This document shows positions 17,251 to 26,654 of a DNA stretch of 64,000 bases, in pieces. The DNA is from JACVRW01 sp963819115. GTDB taxonomy: Bacteria; Actinomycetota; Thermoleophilia; Solirubrobacterales; Thermoleophilaceae. The notes beneath the pieces were generated by a model. That model saw nothing but the letters and a program-made list of their open reading frames with translations, made no database searches and was not told where the DNA came from. Each line of letters starts with the position of its first letter. The first letter of the stretch is position 1. The DNA is taken from assembly GCA_963819115.1 (NCBI GenBank), contig CAWFUR010000011.1, positions 1,984,001-2,048,000 of the forward strand, given 5' to 3'. The translations under genes were made by a program, and so were the position numbers.

Positions 17251-18285
17251 GTGCCGGAGCTCCGCCTGAGCATCGTTGACCAGTCGCCGATCTCGGAGGG
17301 CTCCACCGGCGCCGACGCTCTCCACAACACCCTCGACCTCGCGCGCCTGGCGGACGACCTCGGCTACCACCGGTACTGGGTCGCGGAGCACCACGGCACC
17401 CCGATGCTCGCGTGCGCGAGCCCCGAGGTCCTGATCGGCCCGATCGCCGCCGCCACCGAGCGCATCCGCGTGGGCAGCGGCGGCGTGATGCTCCCGCACT
17501 ACAGCCCGCTCGCCGTGGCGGAGAACTTCAGCATCCTGAGCGGCCTCTATCCGGACCGCATCGACCTCGGCATCGGCCGAGCGCCGGGCACCGACCAGCT
17601 CACGATGCTGGCGCTCCAGCGCGATCGCAGCCGGCCCGCGCCGGACGACTTCCCCGCGCAGCTCACGGAGCTGCTGGCCTACCTCGAGGACCGCATGCCG
17701 CCCGACCACCCCTTCGCCCGCCTCGCGGCGCTCCCCGGCCGGCCGGGCAAGCCCGAGGTCTGGCTGCTGGGATCCTCGCCGCAGAGCGCAATCTGGGCCG
17801 CGGAGCTCGGGCTCCCCTACTGCTTCGCCGACTTCATCAACCCCACCGGGGCGGAGATCGTGGCCGACTACCGGCGGCGCTTCGTGGACTCGGGGCGCCT
17901 GTCGGCGCCGCTGGTGGCCGTGGCGTCGAGCGCGGTGGCCGCCGAGACGGACGAGGAGGCCGAGCGGCTCGCCTCCAGCGGCCGGATGGCCTTCTCGCTC
18001 CTGCGCCAGGGCCGGCTGATCAAGGTGCCGCCCGTGGAGCAGGCCCTCAGCTTCCTGGCCAGCCGCCCGCCCAACTCCACCGCCCCGCGGCGGCGCGCCG
18101 TGATCGGCTCCCCCGAAACGGTGCGGAAGGGTCTGAACGAGGTGGTGGCGGAGTACGGCGCCGAGGAGCTTTTCGTGGTCACGATCACCCACGGCCACCA
18201 GGAGCGCCGGCGCTCCTACGAGCTGATCGCGGAGGCCATGGAGCTCTCGCCCACACCGGCCACCGCCGCCTCGTCTCGAGGCTGA
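17251..18285 (+). CDS. LLM-class flavin-dependent monooxygenase (luciferase-like, group 1)
   Basis: A 344-residue protein of the bacterial luciferase superfamily. It begins with LRLSIVDQSPISEG, followed by YHRYWVAEHHGTPMLA, whose EHH is typical of the MsnO8/group-1 subfamily. VGSGGVMLPHYSPLAVAENF and ASLxPDRIDLGIGRAPGTD-like segments match the FMN-binding barrel. The C-terminal GSPETVRKGLNE is also characteristic. The GTG at 17251 fits the family N-terminus exactly; an upstream ATG would add 19 non-conserved residues. It should use reduced FMN and oxygen on an unknown substrate. Confidence 0.88.
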   Translation: MPELRLSIVDQSPISEGSTGADALHNTLDLARLADDLGYHRYWVAEHHGTPMLACASPEVLIGPIAAATERIRVGSGGVMLPHYSPLAVAENFSILSGLYPDRIDLGIGRAPGTDQLTMLALQRDRSRPAPDDFPAQLTELLAYLEDRMPPDHPFARLAALPGRPGKPEVWLLGSSPQSAIWAAELGLPYCFADFINPTGAEIVADYRRRFVDSGRLSAPLVAVASSAVAAETDEEAERLASSGRMAFSLLRQGRLIKVPPVEQALSFLASRPPNSTAPRRRAVIGSPETVRKGLNEVVAEYGAEELFVVTITHGHQERRRSYELIAEAMELSPTPATAASSRG

Positions 18286-18291
18286 GACGCC

Positions 18292-18648
18292 CTACCCGTA
18301 GCTGCGGTAGCGCGTCCAGACCCAGAACAGGCCGTAGGACGCCAGCCCCAGCAGGGCGAACCAGGCCAGCACCCCCGCCCCGCCCACACCGAAGAGGCGG
18401 TTGGTGGCCGTGAAGGTGACCAGCGCGAGGCCCACCGAGGCGTAGAGCACGAGCCGCTGGTTCTCAGGCAGCGACTCCAACTCAAAGCGGTATTGGCGGA
18501 ACAGGCGGTACACGAGGAAGGCAATGGCGGCGAAGAACGCCACGGTGAGCACGGTGAGGATGGCGTTGAGGGCGTCCCCGCCTCCGGGCAGCGCGGCGAA
18601 CACGAGCGCGATGAGCGCCACCACTCCGAGCTTCCATGCGAGCTGCAC
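18292..18648 (-). CDS. Small membrane protein of unknown function
   Basis: A 118-residue protein with three or four hydrophobic helices: near residues 4-22, 27-48, 66-85 and 90-110. A charged linker RLFRQYRFELESLPENQR lies between the second and third. I do not recognise a family. The start ATG at 18648 lies 10 bp downstream of the uppP stop, on the same strand, so it is probably expressed from the uppP promoter. Its stop is 6 bp from the stop of the converging monooxygenase gene. Confidence 0.7.
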   Translation of the reverse strand: MQLAWKLGVVALIALVFAALPGGGDALNAILTVLTVAFFAAIAFLVYRLFRQYRFELESLPENQRLVLYASVGLALVTFTATNRLFGVGGAGVLAWFALLGLASYGLFWVWTRYRSYG

Positions 18649-18658
18649 GATGGGAAGG

Positions 18659-19483
<825 letters not shown>

Positions 19484-19544
19484 AGCGGCGGAACCCTAGT
19501 GGGCTGGCGGGACGTCGCCGGACACCGGTATCGTTTGCCCTCGG

Positions 19545-19757
19545 ATGTCCCTGCTGGCGCAGATCACGCTGTTCGCGACCGACAACGGCGAGGGCCTGGT
19601 CGGTGAGACGAACGACAAGATCATCACCTTCTTCTCGCTCGGCCTGGTGGTGTTCTTCACTCTCGTCGTGATCCTCGGCTCGGCCGCACAGGCCGGCCTC
19701 GAGCGCCGCAAGGAAGCACGCAAGGCGGCCGACCTCCGCCGCACCGTCGGCTGGTAG
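19545..19757 (+). CDS. Small single-pass membrane protein, unknown function
   Basis: A 70-residue protein. The first 20 residues are polar, then IITFFSLGLVVFFTLVVILG forms one membrane helix at about residues 26-45, and a basic tail rich in Arg, Lys and Ala follows, which would lie in the cytoplasm. The ATG at 19545 is preceded by no strong ribosome site. Length, composition and position divergent from uppP look real, but I know no characterised homologue. The 140 bp that follow hold no feature I can name. Confidence 0.55.
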   Translation: MSLLAQITLFATDNGEGLVGETNDKIITFFSLGLVVFFTLVVILGSAAQAGLERRKEARKAADLRRTVGW

Positions 19758-19899
19758 CGATCGCGGCGCGGCGGCGCTTCTCAAACGCTTCACACCGGGG
19801 CCTCCGACCCGCGCCAGGATGGGCGTGCAGATCCCTCCTCACGCACGTGGCTCCGAGCTCCCCGCCGGGGCCACGCGCCGTTCTGGGAGAGTTCAGCCC

Positions 19900-20664
19900 G
19901 TGAACGCGGTGACCTACGAGCGAATCGGCGCGGCGGCGGTGCTCACGATCGACCGCCAGGATCGGCGCAACGCGGTGGATGGCCCGACCGCCGACCTGCT
20001 GGCCGACGGCTACCGGCGCTTCGAATCCGACGACGACGCGCGCGTGCTCATCCTCACCGGCGCGGGCGGCGTGGCCTTCTGCGCCGGGGCGGACCTCAAG
20101 GCGATCGAATCCTTCGCGCCCCGGATGGACAGGGAGGGCGGTCCGCTCGGGTTCACCCGCCTCATCTCACCCAAGCCGTCGATCGCGGCGATCTCCGGCT
20201 GGTGCCTGGCCGGAGGGCTGGAGCTGGCGCTTTGGTGCGACCTGCGCGTGGCCACGCCCGACGCGGCGCTCGGCTTTCCCGAGCGGCGCTGGGGTGTGCC
20301 GCTCGTGGACGGGGGCACTCAGCGGCTGCCCCGCATCGTGGGCCTGGGCCGCGCGCTGGACCTCATCCTGAGCGGCCGCATCGTCGACTCCGAGGAGGCG
20401 CACTTCATGGGCCTGGTGAACGAGGTGGTTCCCGCCGGTCGCCACCTGGACCGCGCCCTCGAGATGGCCGAGGCCCTCGCTCAGTTCCCCCAGGACACGA
20501 TGCTGGCCGACCGCAGCGCGGCGATCGAGGGCTTCGACCTCCCGCTCGAAGAGGCCCTGGCCCTGGAGGCGAGGAGCTCGGCTCCGACACTCGAGACCGC
20601 ATGGCGCGGAGCGGCCCGCTTCGCCGGCGGCGAGGGCCGAAGCGGCGCCGGCGCCGGGGTCTGA
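19900..20664 (+). CDS. Enoyl-CoA hydratase/isomerase family protein (crotonase-like)
   Basis: A 254-residue crotonase. AFCAGADLKAI near residue 65 and ISGWCLAGGLELALWCDLRVA near residue 105 form the oxyanion hole. FPERRWGVPLVDGGTQRLPR follows, where a Glu is near the usual acid position. The GTG at 19900, preceded by GGGAGAG, matches the normal family N-terminus (NAVTYERIGAAAVLTI). It belongs to the group of crotonases often annotated as EchA with unknown substrate. The next gene, an ABC ATPase, starts 1 bp after its stop, so the three genes 19900-22239 are probably one transcript. Confidence 0.87.
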   Translation: MNAVTYERIGAAAVLTIDRQDRRNAVDGPTADLLADGYRRFESDDDARVLILTGAGGVAFCAGADLKAIESFAPRMDREGGPLGFTRLISPKPSIAAISGWCLAGGLELALWCDLRVATPDAALGFPERRWGVPLVDGGTQRLPRIVGLGRALDLILSGRIVDSEEAHFMGLVNEVVPAGRHLDRALEMAEALAQFPQDTMLADRSAAIEGFDLPLEEALALEARSSAPTLETAWRGAARFAGGEGRSGAGAGV

Positions 20665-20665
20665 C

Positions 20666-21514
20666 TTGGCCCTCGCCATCGAGGTCCACGACCTGGAGAA
20701 ATCGTACGGCCAGGTGGCCGCGGTGCGCGGCCTCTCGTTCTCGGTGGAGCAGGGCGAGGTCTTCGGCCTGCTCGGGCCGAACGGCGCCGGCAAGACCACC
20801 ACGGTCGAGATCCTCGAGGGCTATCGCTCGAGGACGGCAGGCCGGGTCGAGGTGCTGGGACACGACCCCGAGGTGCGCGACCGCCGGCTTCAGGAGCGGG
20901 TGGGAATCGTCCTCCAGAGCTCGGGCTTCTACCCCCAGGTGAGCGTCCGCGAGGCGGTGGAGAACTTCTCCAAGGCCTACTCGGCCCCGCGCGACGTTGG
21001 CGAGACCATCGACCTCGTGGGCCTGGAGGAGAAGGCGGACGCGCGCACGGCCGACCTCAGCGGCGGCCAGCGGCGCCGGCTCGACCTCGCCCTCGCCCTG
21101 ATCGGGGACCCCGAGCTGATCTTTCTGGACGAGCCCACCACGGGCTTCGACCCGGCCGCCCGCCGCACGGCATGGACCGCGGTGCGTAGCCTGCGCGACC
21201 TGGGCAAGACCGTGCTGCTCACCACGCACTACCTCGAGGAAGCCCAGGAGCTGGCCGACCGCGTGGCGATCGTGAAGGACGGCCGCATCGTGGCCGAGGG
21301 GCCTCCCGGCGAGCTCGGCCCCGAGCGCGCCCGCTACCGCGTGTCCTACCTCTCCGGCGGCCGTCGCGTGGAGCACGAGACCGACGATCCGACGGACCTC
21401 CTCCACCGGCTGACGAGCGACGCCGTGGCCCGGGGCGAGCGCCTCGACGGCCTCGAGGTGAACCGGCCCACGCTGGAAGACGTGTATCTCGAGCTCACCG
21501 AGGACACGGAATGA
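20666..21514 (+). CDS. ABC-2 type exporter ATP-binding protein
   Basis: A 282-residue ATPase with Walker A GPNGAGKTT near residue 38, Q-loop VLQSSGF, signature LSGGQRRR, Walker B IFLDEPTTGFDP and the H-loop TTHYLEEA. The C-terminal 60 residues form the DrrA/NatA-type extension ending in LEVNRPTLEDVYLEL. The TTG start at 20666 lies directly behind the crotonase stop. It powers the permease encoded by the next gene, to which it is coupled through ATGA. Such pairs export drugs, lipids or antibiotics; the cargo is unknown. Confidence 0.92.
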   Translation: MALAIEVHDLEKSYGQVAAVRGLSFSVEQGEVFGLLGPNGAGKTTTVEILEGYRSRTAGRVEVLGHDPEVRDRRLQERVGIVLQSSGFYPQVSVREAVENFSKAYSAPRDVGETIDLVGLEEKADARTADLSGGQRRRLDLALALIGDPELIFLDEPTTGFDPAARRTAWTAVRSLRDLGKTVLLTTHYLEEAQELADRVAIVKDGRIVAEGPPGELGPERARYRVSYLSGGRRVEHETDDPTDLLHRLTSDAVARGERLDGLEVNRPTLEDVYLELTEDTE

Positions 21515-22239
21515 GCACCGCGGCGCTGGCCTGGGAGCAGTTCCGCTTCGAGCGCAAGCTGTTCTGGCGCAACCCGAGCGCGGCCTTTTTCAACTTCGTG
21601 CTGCCGCTGCTGCTCCTGCTCCTGATCGCCACCGCGTTCTCGCGCAAGGGCGACGAGCTGGACGTCCTGATCCCGGGAATCGCGGGCATGAGCGTTATGG
21701 CCACCACCTTCACCGCCCTGGCCAACGTGCTCGTGTTCCGCCGCGAGCAGGGAATCCTCAAGCGGGTGCGGGGCACCCCGATGCCGGCCACCTCGTACCT
21801 GGGCGGGCTGATCGGCTCCGCGATCCTGAACGCCTTCCTCCAGGTGGGACTGGTGGTCGTGATCGGGCATGTCCTCTACGGCCTCGACTGGCCGCAGAAC
21901 TGGCTCCTCCTAGCGGGGTTCTCGATGCTGGGGGTGGTGTGCTTCGGATCGCTGGGCATCGCCTTTGCCCACGCCATCCCGAACGTGGACTCGGCCCCCG
22001 CGTACGAGAACGCCGTGTTCCTCCCGCTGATCTTCATCTCGGGCGTCTTCTACTCGTCCGACTCCCTGCCCACGGCGCTCAAGGCGATCGCCGACACGCT
22101 GCCTCTGAAGCACCTCATCGACGGGCTTTCCGCCGGCATCGTGGGCGGCGGACAGGACGTGCTGGTGTCCGCTGCGGTGGTGCTGGCCTGGACCGTGGCC
22201 GGGCTTGTGCTCGCGGTGCGCTACTTCCGCTGGAGCTGA
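21511..22239 (+). CDS. ABC-2 type exporter permease
   Basis: A 242-residue membrane protein with six hydrophobic helices of the ABC-2 permease type. The cytoplasmic start WEQFRFERKLFWRNPSAAFF leads into the first helix. FRREQGILKRVRGTPMPA is the typical coupling helix region, and FLPLIFISGVFYSSDSLP matches the family motif before the last helices. The single permease may homodimerise with two copies of the ATPase encoded just upstream. Confidence 0.9.
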   Translation: MSTAALAWEQFRFERKLFWRNPSAAFFNFVLPLLLLLLIATAFSRKGDELDVLIPGIAGMSVMATTFTALANVLVFRREQGILKRVRGTPMPATSYLGGLIGSAILNAFLQVGLVVVIGHVLYGLDWPQNWLLLAGFSMLGVVCFGSLGIAFAHAIPNVDSAPAYENAVFLPLIFISGVFYSSDSLPTALKAIADTLPLKHLIDGLSAGIVGGGQDVLVSAAVVLAWTVAGLVLAVRYFRWS

Positions 22240-22251
22240 TGGCGTGGTCCC

Positions 22252-22938
22252 TCAGAGGTGCAGCGCGTGCCCGTGGCGGCGCAGCCAGCGCTCCCGCTCG
22301 CGCCAGTCGTCGCAGCGCGAGGCCAGGAGTGACCAGAAGCGGTCGGAGTGGTCGAGCACGCTGAGGTGCGCCACCTCGTGCTCCACCACGTAGTCGAGGA
22401 TCTCCGGGGGCGCCAGAAGCAGCCGCCAGTTGAAGCTCATGGCGCCGCTCGAGGAGCAGGACGCCCAGCGGGTGCGCTGGCCGCGGATCTGGAGTGAGGC
22501 GTAGCTCACGCCGGCGCGGGCCACCGCAGCATCGAGGCGAGGAGCCACCTCCGCGCGTGCACGGCGCCGGTACCAGCGCTCGAGTGCCCGGCGGGCGGAC
22601 GGGGGGCCGCCGCTCACGGCCACGTAGAGCTCGTCGCCACGGCGGGAGACCCAGTCCCGTGTGCGCGCCGGATCGGTGCTCACGCGCAGGCGAAGGCGCT
22701 CGCCCAGGTAGGGCACCTCTCCCCCGTCCTCCACGCGCGCAGTGCCCACCTCGGCCGCGGACTCGCTCAGCCGGCGGAGCGTGCGCTCGATCCAGGGCCG
22801 CTTCTCGTTCACGAAAGGCTCGACCTTTCGCAGGGCGAACCCGTTCGGCACCACCACCTCCACCCCGGCTCCGTCCACCACGATGCGGGCATGGCGGGCC
22901 CGCGGGGAGCGCCGGATCCGGTACGGAATGGTGGTCAC
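22252..22938 (-). CDS. YgjP-type (M48-related, SprT-like) zinc metallopeptidase
   Basis: A 228-residue protein of the YgjP/DUF45 family. The zinc motif HEVAH is at residues 187-191, and His197 or a nearby residue in DHSDRFW probably supplies the third ligand. Conserved family segments are RSPRARHARIVV at the start, RTRWASCSSSGAMSFNWRLL near residue 155 and YVVEHEVAHL. No signal peptide is present, so it is cytoplasmic. Members are predicted proteases, and some lie beside restriction systems; no such system is seen here. Confidence 0.9.
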   Translation of the reverse strand: MTTIPYRIRRSPRARHARIVVDGAGVEVVVPNGFALRKVEPFVNEKRPWIERTLRRLSESAAEVGTARVEDGGEVPYLGERLRLRVSTDPARTRDWVSRRGDELYVAVSGGPPSARRALERWYRRRARAEVAPRLDAAVARAGVSYASLQIRGQRTRWASCSSSGAMSFNWRLLLAPPEILDYVVEHEVAHLSVLDHSDRFWSLLASRCDDWRERERWLRRHGHALHL

Positions 22939-22964
22939 GCAGCCGAGGATAGGACCGGCGGCGG

Positions 22965-24371
22965 CTACTCAGCCTCGAGCAGCGTGTGCGCGCCGGCCTC
23001 CGCCGGGCGTCCCTCGCGGACCTCGTCGTAGACGCGCGCCAACCCGCGCGCGAGTGCCGGCCAGGCGTAGCGTGAGCGCGCCTCATCGTGGGCGCGGTCG
23101 CCACGGCGGCGGCGCTCGGCGTCGACGTTCACGGCGTCCACCAATGCCTCCACCATCGCGTCCTCGTCATCCGGGGGCACGAGCCACCCGGTGTCGCCGT
23201 CGTCCACGATCTCGGCCGGGCCGTGGGCGTTCACGGCGATCACGGGGAGTCCGCAGGCCATCGCCTCCACCAGAACGGCCCCGAACTGCTCACGAACCGA
23301 GGGCAGCACCAGCAGGTCGGCCGCGTTCAGGCCCTCGGGCAGGTCCTCGTGGCCACGCCAGCCCGCCAGGAACACGTCCGGGTCCCTGGTCTCGCGGATC
23401 ACGGACAGCGGGTGTTCGTCCTCCCACTCTCCCGGGAAGCCGCCGAGGAGCACGAGCGGCGCCCTGCGCTCGAAGCGCTCGCGAGCGCGCGCGTGCGCGC
23501 GAATCAGGAGCGGGATGCGCTTGACCGACGTGTATCTCCCGACGTAGAGGAGCACGGTCCCGCCGTCCCGGAAGGGCTCGAGGTCCTCGTCCGAGTACCC
23601 CACGCTCCCGGGCTCCCCCGACTCGTCCCACCCGCGTGGCTCCTCCACGAGCCAGCGCCGCCAGTGGGCCAGGCGCTCGTCGCCCGCCACCGGTTGCCGC
23701 TGGAATCCCTCGGGCTCGAAGCCGTTCGGGGCCCACACCACTCGCTCGGGCGGCACTCCCAGCAGCCCCGGCACGCGGCGAACGGCGTCCGGGGAGAGCA
23801 CCAGCAGGCGCTCGCAGCCCGCGGCCCAGCGCCGCATGCGATCGGCCCACTCCCTCGCGTGGTCCCAGCCGGGCGGCGGGCCCTCGTCGATCTCCCGCAG
23901 CATCAGCAGCTCGGTGCCGTGGAGATGGCCTATCCGGGGCACGCCGGGGAAGGCCCGCTCCGCGGCCTCGTTCAGCGGGGTCAGGTGATGCAGGTGAAGG
24001 AGGTCGGCCTCGCCCGCGCCAGCCGCCTCGAGATGCCGGCGCCAGGTATCCACCTGGTGCTCGTAGGCGCGGTCATCGAGCCGCGCGAACACCCGGTCGG
24101 GGGCGCCGGGACGGTCCTCGAACGAGGGGTGGTACGGCGGCTCGGCGGCCATCGGATCGGGCGCCTCGGCCGCCTTCCTGAAGTCCAGCGCGCGCACGTC
24201 GAGGCCGGAGAAGAAGGTGGACGCGTTCGACGGCGCGCCCGGGGGGCCAAGCGACCCGCACGCCAGCGTGCAGTCCCAACCCGAGCCCGGTAGCGAGCGA
24301 GCAAGGTAGCGGGCCACCTGGCTCGAGCCGCCGCGAGGGAAGAACATCAAGCCCATCAGCACGCGCGGCAC
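22965..24371 (-). CDS. Glycosyltransferase family 4 protein
   Basis: A 468-residue GT-B glycosyltransferase. The N-terminal domain has FFPRGGSSQVARYLARSL, which is the acceptor-side glycine-rich turn. The C-terminal domain has VLLYVGRYTSVKRIPLL and the donor-binding motif REQFGAVLVEAMACGLPVI (EX7E). The start codon is GTG at 24371. The protein is 60-80 residues longer than typical members, with an inserted region around residues 60-110. It probably adds a sugar to a lipid or small molecule. It is not part of an evident polysaccharide cluster. Confidence 0.88.
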   Translation of the reverse strand: MPRVLMGLMFFPRGGSSQVARYLARSLPGSGWDCTLACGSLGPPGAPSNASTFFSGLDVRALDFRKAAEAPDPMAAEPPYHPSFEDRPGAPDRVFARLDDRAYEHQVDTWRRHLEAAGAGEADLLHLHHLTPLNEAAERAFPGVPRIGHLHGTELLMLREIDEGPPPGWDHAREWADRMRRWAAGCERLLVLSPDAVRRVPGLLGVPPERVVWAPNGFEPEGFQRQPVAGDERLAHWRRWLVEEPRGWDESGEPGSVGYSDEDLEPFRDGGTVLLYVGRYTSVKRIPLLIRAHARARERFERRAPLVLLGGFPGEWEDEHPLSVIRETRDPDVFLAGWRGHEDLPEGLNAADLLVLPSVREQFGAVLVEAMACGLPVIAVNAHGPAEIVDDGDTGWLVPPDDEDAMVEALVDAVNVDAERRRRGDRAHDEARSRYAWPALARGLARVYDEVREGRPAEAGAHTLLEAE

Positions 24372-24393
24372 GACCTCGACCGTATCCCGCGTG

Positions 24394-25134
24394 TCAGACG
24401 ATCGTCGGGACGCTGCCGCCGTCCACCGACCAGGCGGCGCCGGTCACGTTCGAGGCACGTTCGGAGCAGAGGAAAACGATCGCGGCGGCGATCTCCGCCG
24501 TGCTCCCCATGCGTCCGAGCGGGGGTTTGGCGTGCGTCGAGGCCAGCACCTCTTCGCGCGTGGAGCCCGTCCGCTCGGCGATCTGGTCGGCCATGCCCCC
24601 CGCTTCCGTCCACAGCCCGGTCTCCACCGGTCCGGGCGCCACGGCGTTCACCAGCACACCGCGGGCCGCCCAGGCGTCCGCGAACACCCGGCTCAGCGAG
24701 AGCTCCGCGGCCTTCGACACCGAGTAGGCGGCATTCGTGCTCGAGGGCCGCTTCCCCGAGGAGGAGCTCACGTTCACGATCCGGCCTCCCCCGGCCTCGG
24801 CCATCACGGGGGCCAGCGCCCTCATCAGCCGCATCGGCCCCATCACGTGCAGATGCCACTGCTCCTGCCATTCCTCGTCCGTGAGCTCGTCGAGCGTGCG
24901 CACGCTGCTGGTGCCCGCGTTGTTCACCAGCGCCCAGGGTGTACGGCCGTCGCAGGCCGCGAGCAGGCGCTCCCCGGCGTCGGGAGCGGTCACGTCGAGG
25001 TCGAGGTCCGAGCCGCTGCGGGCGGCGCTCAGCACGGTGGCCCCCTCCTGCGCGAGCATCCCCGCCGTGGCCGCCCCGATACCGCGGGTGGCCCCGGTCA
25101 CCACGCACAGCCTGCCCTCCAGACCCAGATCCAT
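24394..25134 (-). CDS. SDR family NAD(P)-dependent oxidoreductase
   Basis: A 246-residue short-chain dehydrogenase with TGATRGIGAA at residues 13-22, NNAGTSSVRTL near residue 70, the catalytic Ser in VSSSSGKRPS and Tyr/Lys in YSVSKAAEL, ending WSVDGGSVPTIV. The second strand is short (VLSAARSGSDLDLDV), and an arginine there points to NADP. It ends 22 bp from the start of the glycosyltransferase on the same strand. The substrate is unknown. Confidence 0.9.
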   Translation of the reverse strand: MDLGLEGRLCVVTGATRGIGAATAGMLAQEGATVLSAARSGSDLDLDVTAPDAGERLLAACDGRTPWALVNNAGTSSVRTLDELTDEEWQEQWHLHVMGPMRLMRALAPVMAEAGGGRIVNVSSSSGKRPSSTNAAYSVSKAAELSLSRVFADAWAARGVLVNAVAPGPVETGLWTEAGGMADQIAERTGSTREEVLASTHAKPPLGRMGSTAEIAAAIVFLCSERASNVTGAAWSVDGGSVPTIV

Positions 25135-25152
25135 CGGGAGGATGATCCCTCA

Positions 25153-25614
25153 ATGAAGTCCCACACCGTCTACCGCACGTTCCAGACCGAGCAGCGGCGC
25201 GAGTTCGTGCGCATCACCGAGGACGTCCAGGCCGCCGTGGACGAGGCCGGGGTGAGCGAGGGTCTCGCTCTCGTGGCCGCCATGCACATCACCGCCGGGG
25301 TATGGATAAACGACGACGAGCCGGGCCTCCAGGAGGACGTGCTCGAATGGCTCGACAAGGTCGCGCCCCCCAGCTGGAAGCCGCCGGCGAACGACGTGGC
25401 CCGCCAGCTCCTGCCCGACCCGGGCGACTACCGCCACCACCGCGGCGGCGAGGACAACGGCGACGCCCACCTGAAGAACCTGCTGGTGCACCACCAGGCG
25501 ATCGTGCCCGTCACGGACGGGCGGCTGGACCTGGGCCCGTGGCAGCAGGTCTTCTACACCGAGTTCGACGGCCGCCGGCCAAAGCGGCTGGTGATCAAAG
25601 TCCTCGGGGAGTAG
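25153..25614 (+). CDS. YjbQ/UPF0047 family protein
   Basis: A 153-residue YjbQ protein. Family marks are AMHITAGVWINDDEPGLQEDVLEWL at residues 44-68, HHRGGEDNGDAHLKNLLVHHQ near residue 97 and GPWQQVFYTEFDGRRPKR near the end. The histidine/aspartate cluster is the proposed active site. Family members show weak thiamine-phosphate-synthase activity in E. coli and some bind metals, but the true role is open. The ATG at 25153 is 18 bp from the divergent SDR start. It is followed by the longest copy of the dispersed repeat. Confidence 0.9.
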   Translation: MKSHTVYRTFQTEQRREFVRITEDVQAAVDEAGVSEGLALVAAMHITAGVWINDDEPGLQEDVLEWLDKVAPPSWKPPANDVARQLLPDPGDYRHHRGGEDNGDAHLKNLLVHHQAIVPVTDGRLDLGPWQQVFYTEFDGRRPKRLVIKVLGE

Positions 25615-25616
25615 CG

Positions 25617-25710
25617 CCCCCAGGGAGGAGCGGAGCCCGATCGGTGATCGGGCGAAAGGCATGGTCCGGTGCTCGCCCGGCCGGCGCCCGGGCTGCGCTC
25701 CTCCCTGGGA
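25617..25710. repeat. Dispersed intergenic palindromic repeat, composite inverted copy 2
   Basis: Two repeat units face each other. The outer arms are 21 bp long (25619-25639 and 25689-25709) and match at 20 of 21 positions, starting CCCAGGGAGGAGCG. The left unit contains CCCGATC-GGT-GATCGGG. The right unit has CCCGGCC-GGC-GCCCGGG in the same place, pairing at 6 of 7 positions. The block fills the gap between two convergent genes, where it could form a long hairpin and end transcription from both sides. Confidence 0.85.
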
Positions 25711-25718
25711 CCGGTGTC

Positions 25719-26654
25719 CTACCCGTAGACCTCGGGGTTGGCGCAGTGGGGCATGCGCTCGCCCGCCAGCCCGGCCAGCAGGTTGTCCACGGCCAGGTCG
25801 GCCATGCGCTCTCGGGTGACCACCGTGGCCGAGCCCAGGTGCGGCAGCACGAGGAGGTTCGGCGCGCCGAGCAGGGGGTGATCGCCGGGCAGGGGCTCGG
25901 GGTCGGTCACGTCGAGCGCCGCACCAGCGATCCGCCCGGCGGTGAGCGCCTCGATCAGGGCGCCGGTATCCACGATCGGCCCGCGGGCGGTGTTCACCAG
26001 GTAGGCGGTGTCCCGCATGCGCGCGAGCGCCTCCCCGCCGATCAGTCCCCTCGTCTCCGGCGTGAGCGGACAATGGATGGTCACGAAGTCGGAGCTCTCC
26101 AGGAGCTCGCCGAGGGCCACGCCGCCGCTGCGGCCCGTATGAAGCACGCGCACGCCGAAGCCCTCCAGCCGGCGAGCCACCGCGCTGCCGATCCGGCCCA
26201 TCCCCACGATTCCCACCGTCGTGCCGTGGAGGTCGCGGCCGAGCATGAACTCCGGGCCCCAGGTGGTCCATTCCCCCCGCCGGACCAGGGCGTCCCCTTC
26301 CACCAACTGCCTCGCGATGCCCAGCATCAGGGCCACCGCAAGGTCCGCGGTGCTGTCGGTGAGCACGTCGGGGGTGTGCCCCACCGGGATGCCCCGGGCC
26401 GTGGCCGCCTCCAGGTCGATGTTGTCCACACCCACTGCGTAGTTCGACACGGCGCGCAGCCGCGGCGCGGCGTCCATCAGCTCCGCCGTGACCGGGTCCA
26501 CGAGCATCGCCAGCAGGCCCTCGCTTCCGGAGGCCCGCTCCCGCAGCTCCTCGGCCGGTGGCGGCCGGTCCTCCGGCCAGAGGCTCACGTCGTGCTGCGA
26601 CGCGAGGCGCTCGACGCCTCCGCCCGGCAGCCGGCGCGTCACGAACGCCCTCAC
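25719..26654 (-). CDS. D-2-hydroxyacid dehydrogenase (glyoxylate/hydroxypyruvate reductase type)
   Basis: A 311-residue dehydrogenase of the SerA/GyaR type. The NAD fingerprint is VGIVGMGRIGSAVARRL near residue 150. SNYAVGVDNIDL (residues 69-80) is the substrate loop, and catalytic Arg lies in NTARGPIVD, Glu in the DPEPLP stretch and His in LPHLGSAT. It reduces glyoxylate or hydroxypyruvate, or oxidises a D-2-hydroxy acid. The GTG at 26654 overlaps the stop of the upstream oxidoreductase by GTGA. Confidence 0.92.
   Translation of the reverse strand: MRAFVTRRLPGGGVERLASQHDVSLWPEDRPPPAEELRERASGSEGLLAMLVDPVTAELMDAAPRLRAVSNYAVGVDNIDLEAATARGIPVGHTPDVLTDSTADLAVALMLGIARQLVEGDALVRRGEWTTWGPEFMLGRDLHGTTVGIVGMGRIGSAVARRLEGFGVRVLHTGRSGGVALGELLESSDFVTIHCPLTPETRGLIGGEALARMRDTAYLVNTARGPIVDTGALIEALTAGRIAGAALDVTDPEPLPGDHPLLGAPNLLVLPHLGSATVVTRERMADLAVDNLLAGLAGERMPHCANPEVYG

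Noticed and set aside
19758..19899. tRNA gene in the gap before the crotonase
   Set aside because: No T-loop consensus, anticodon arm or CCA end could be found.
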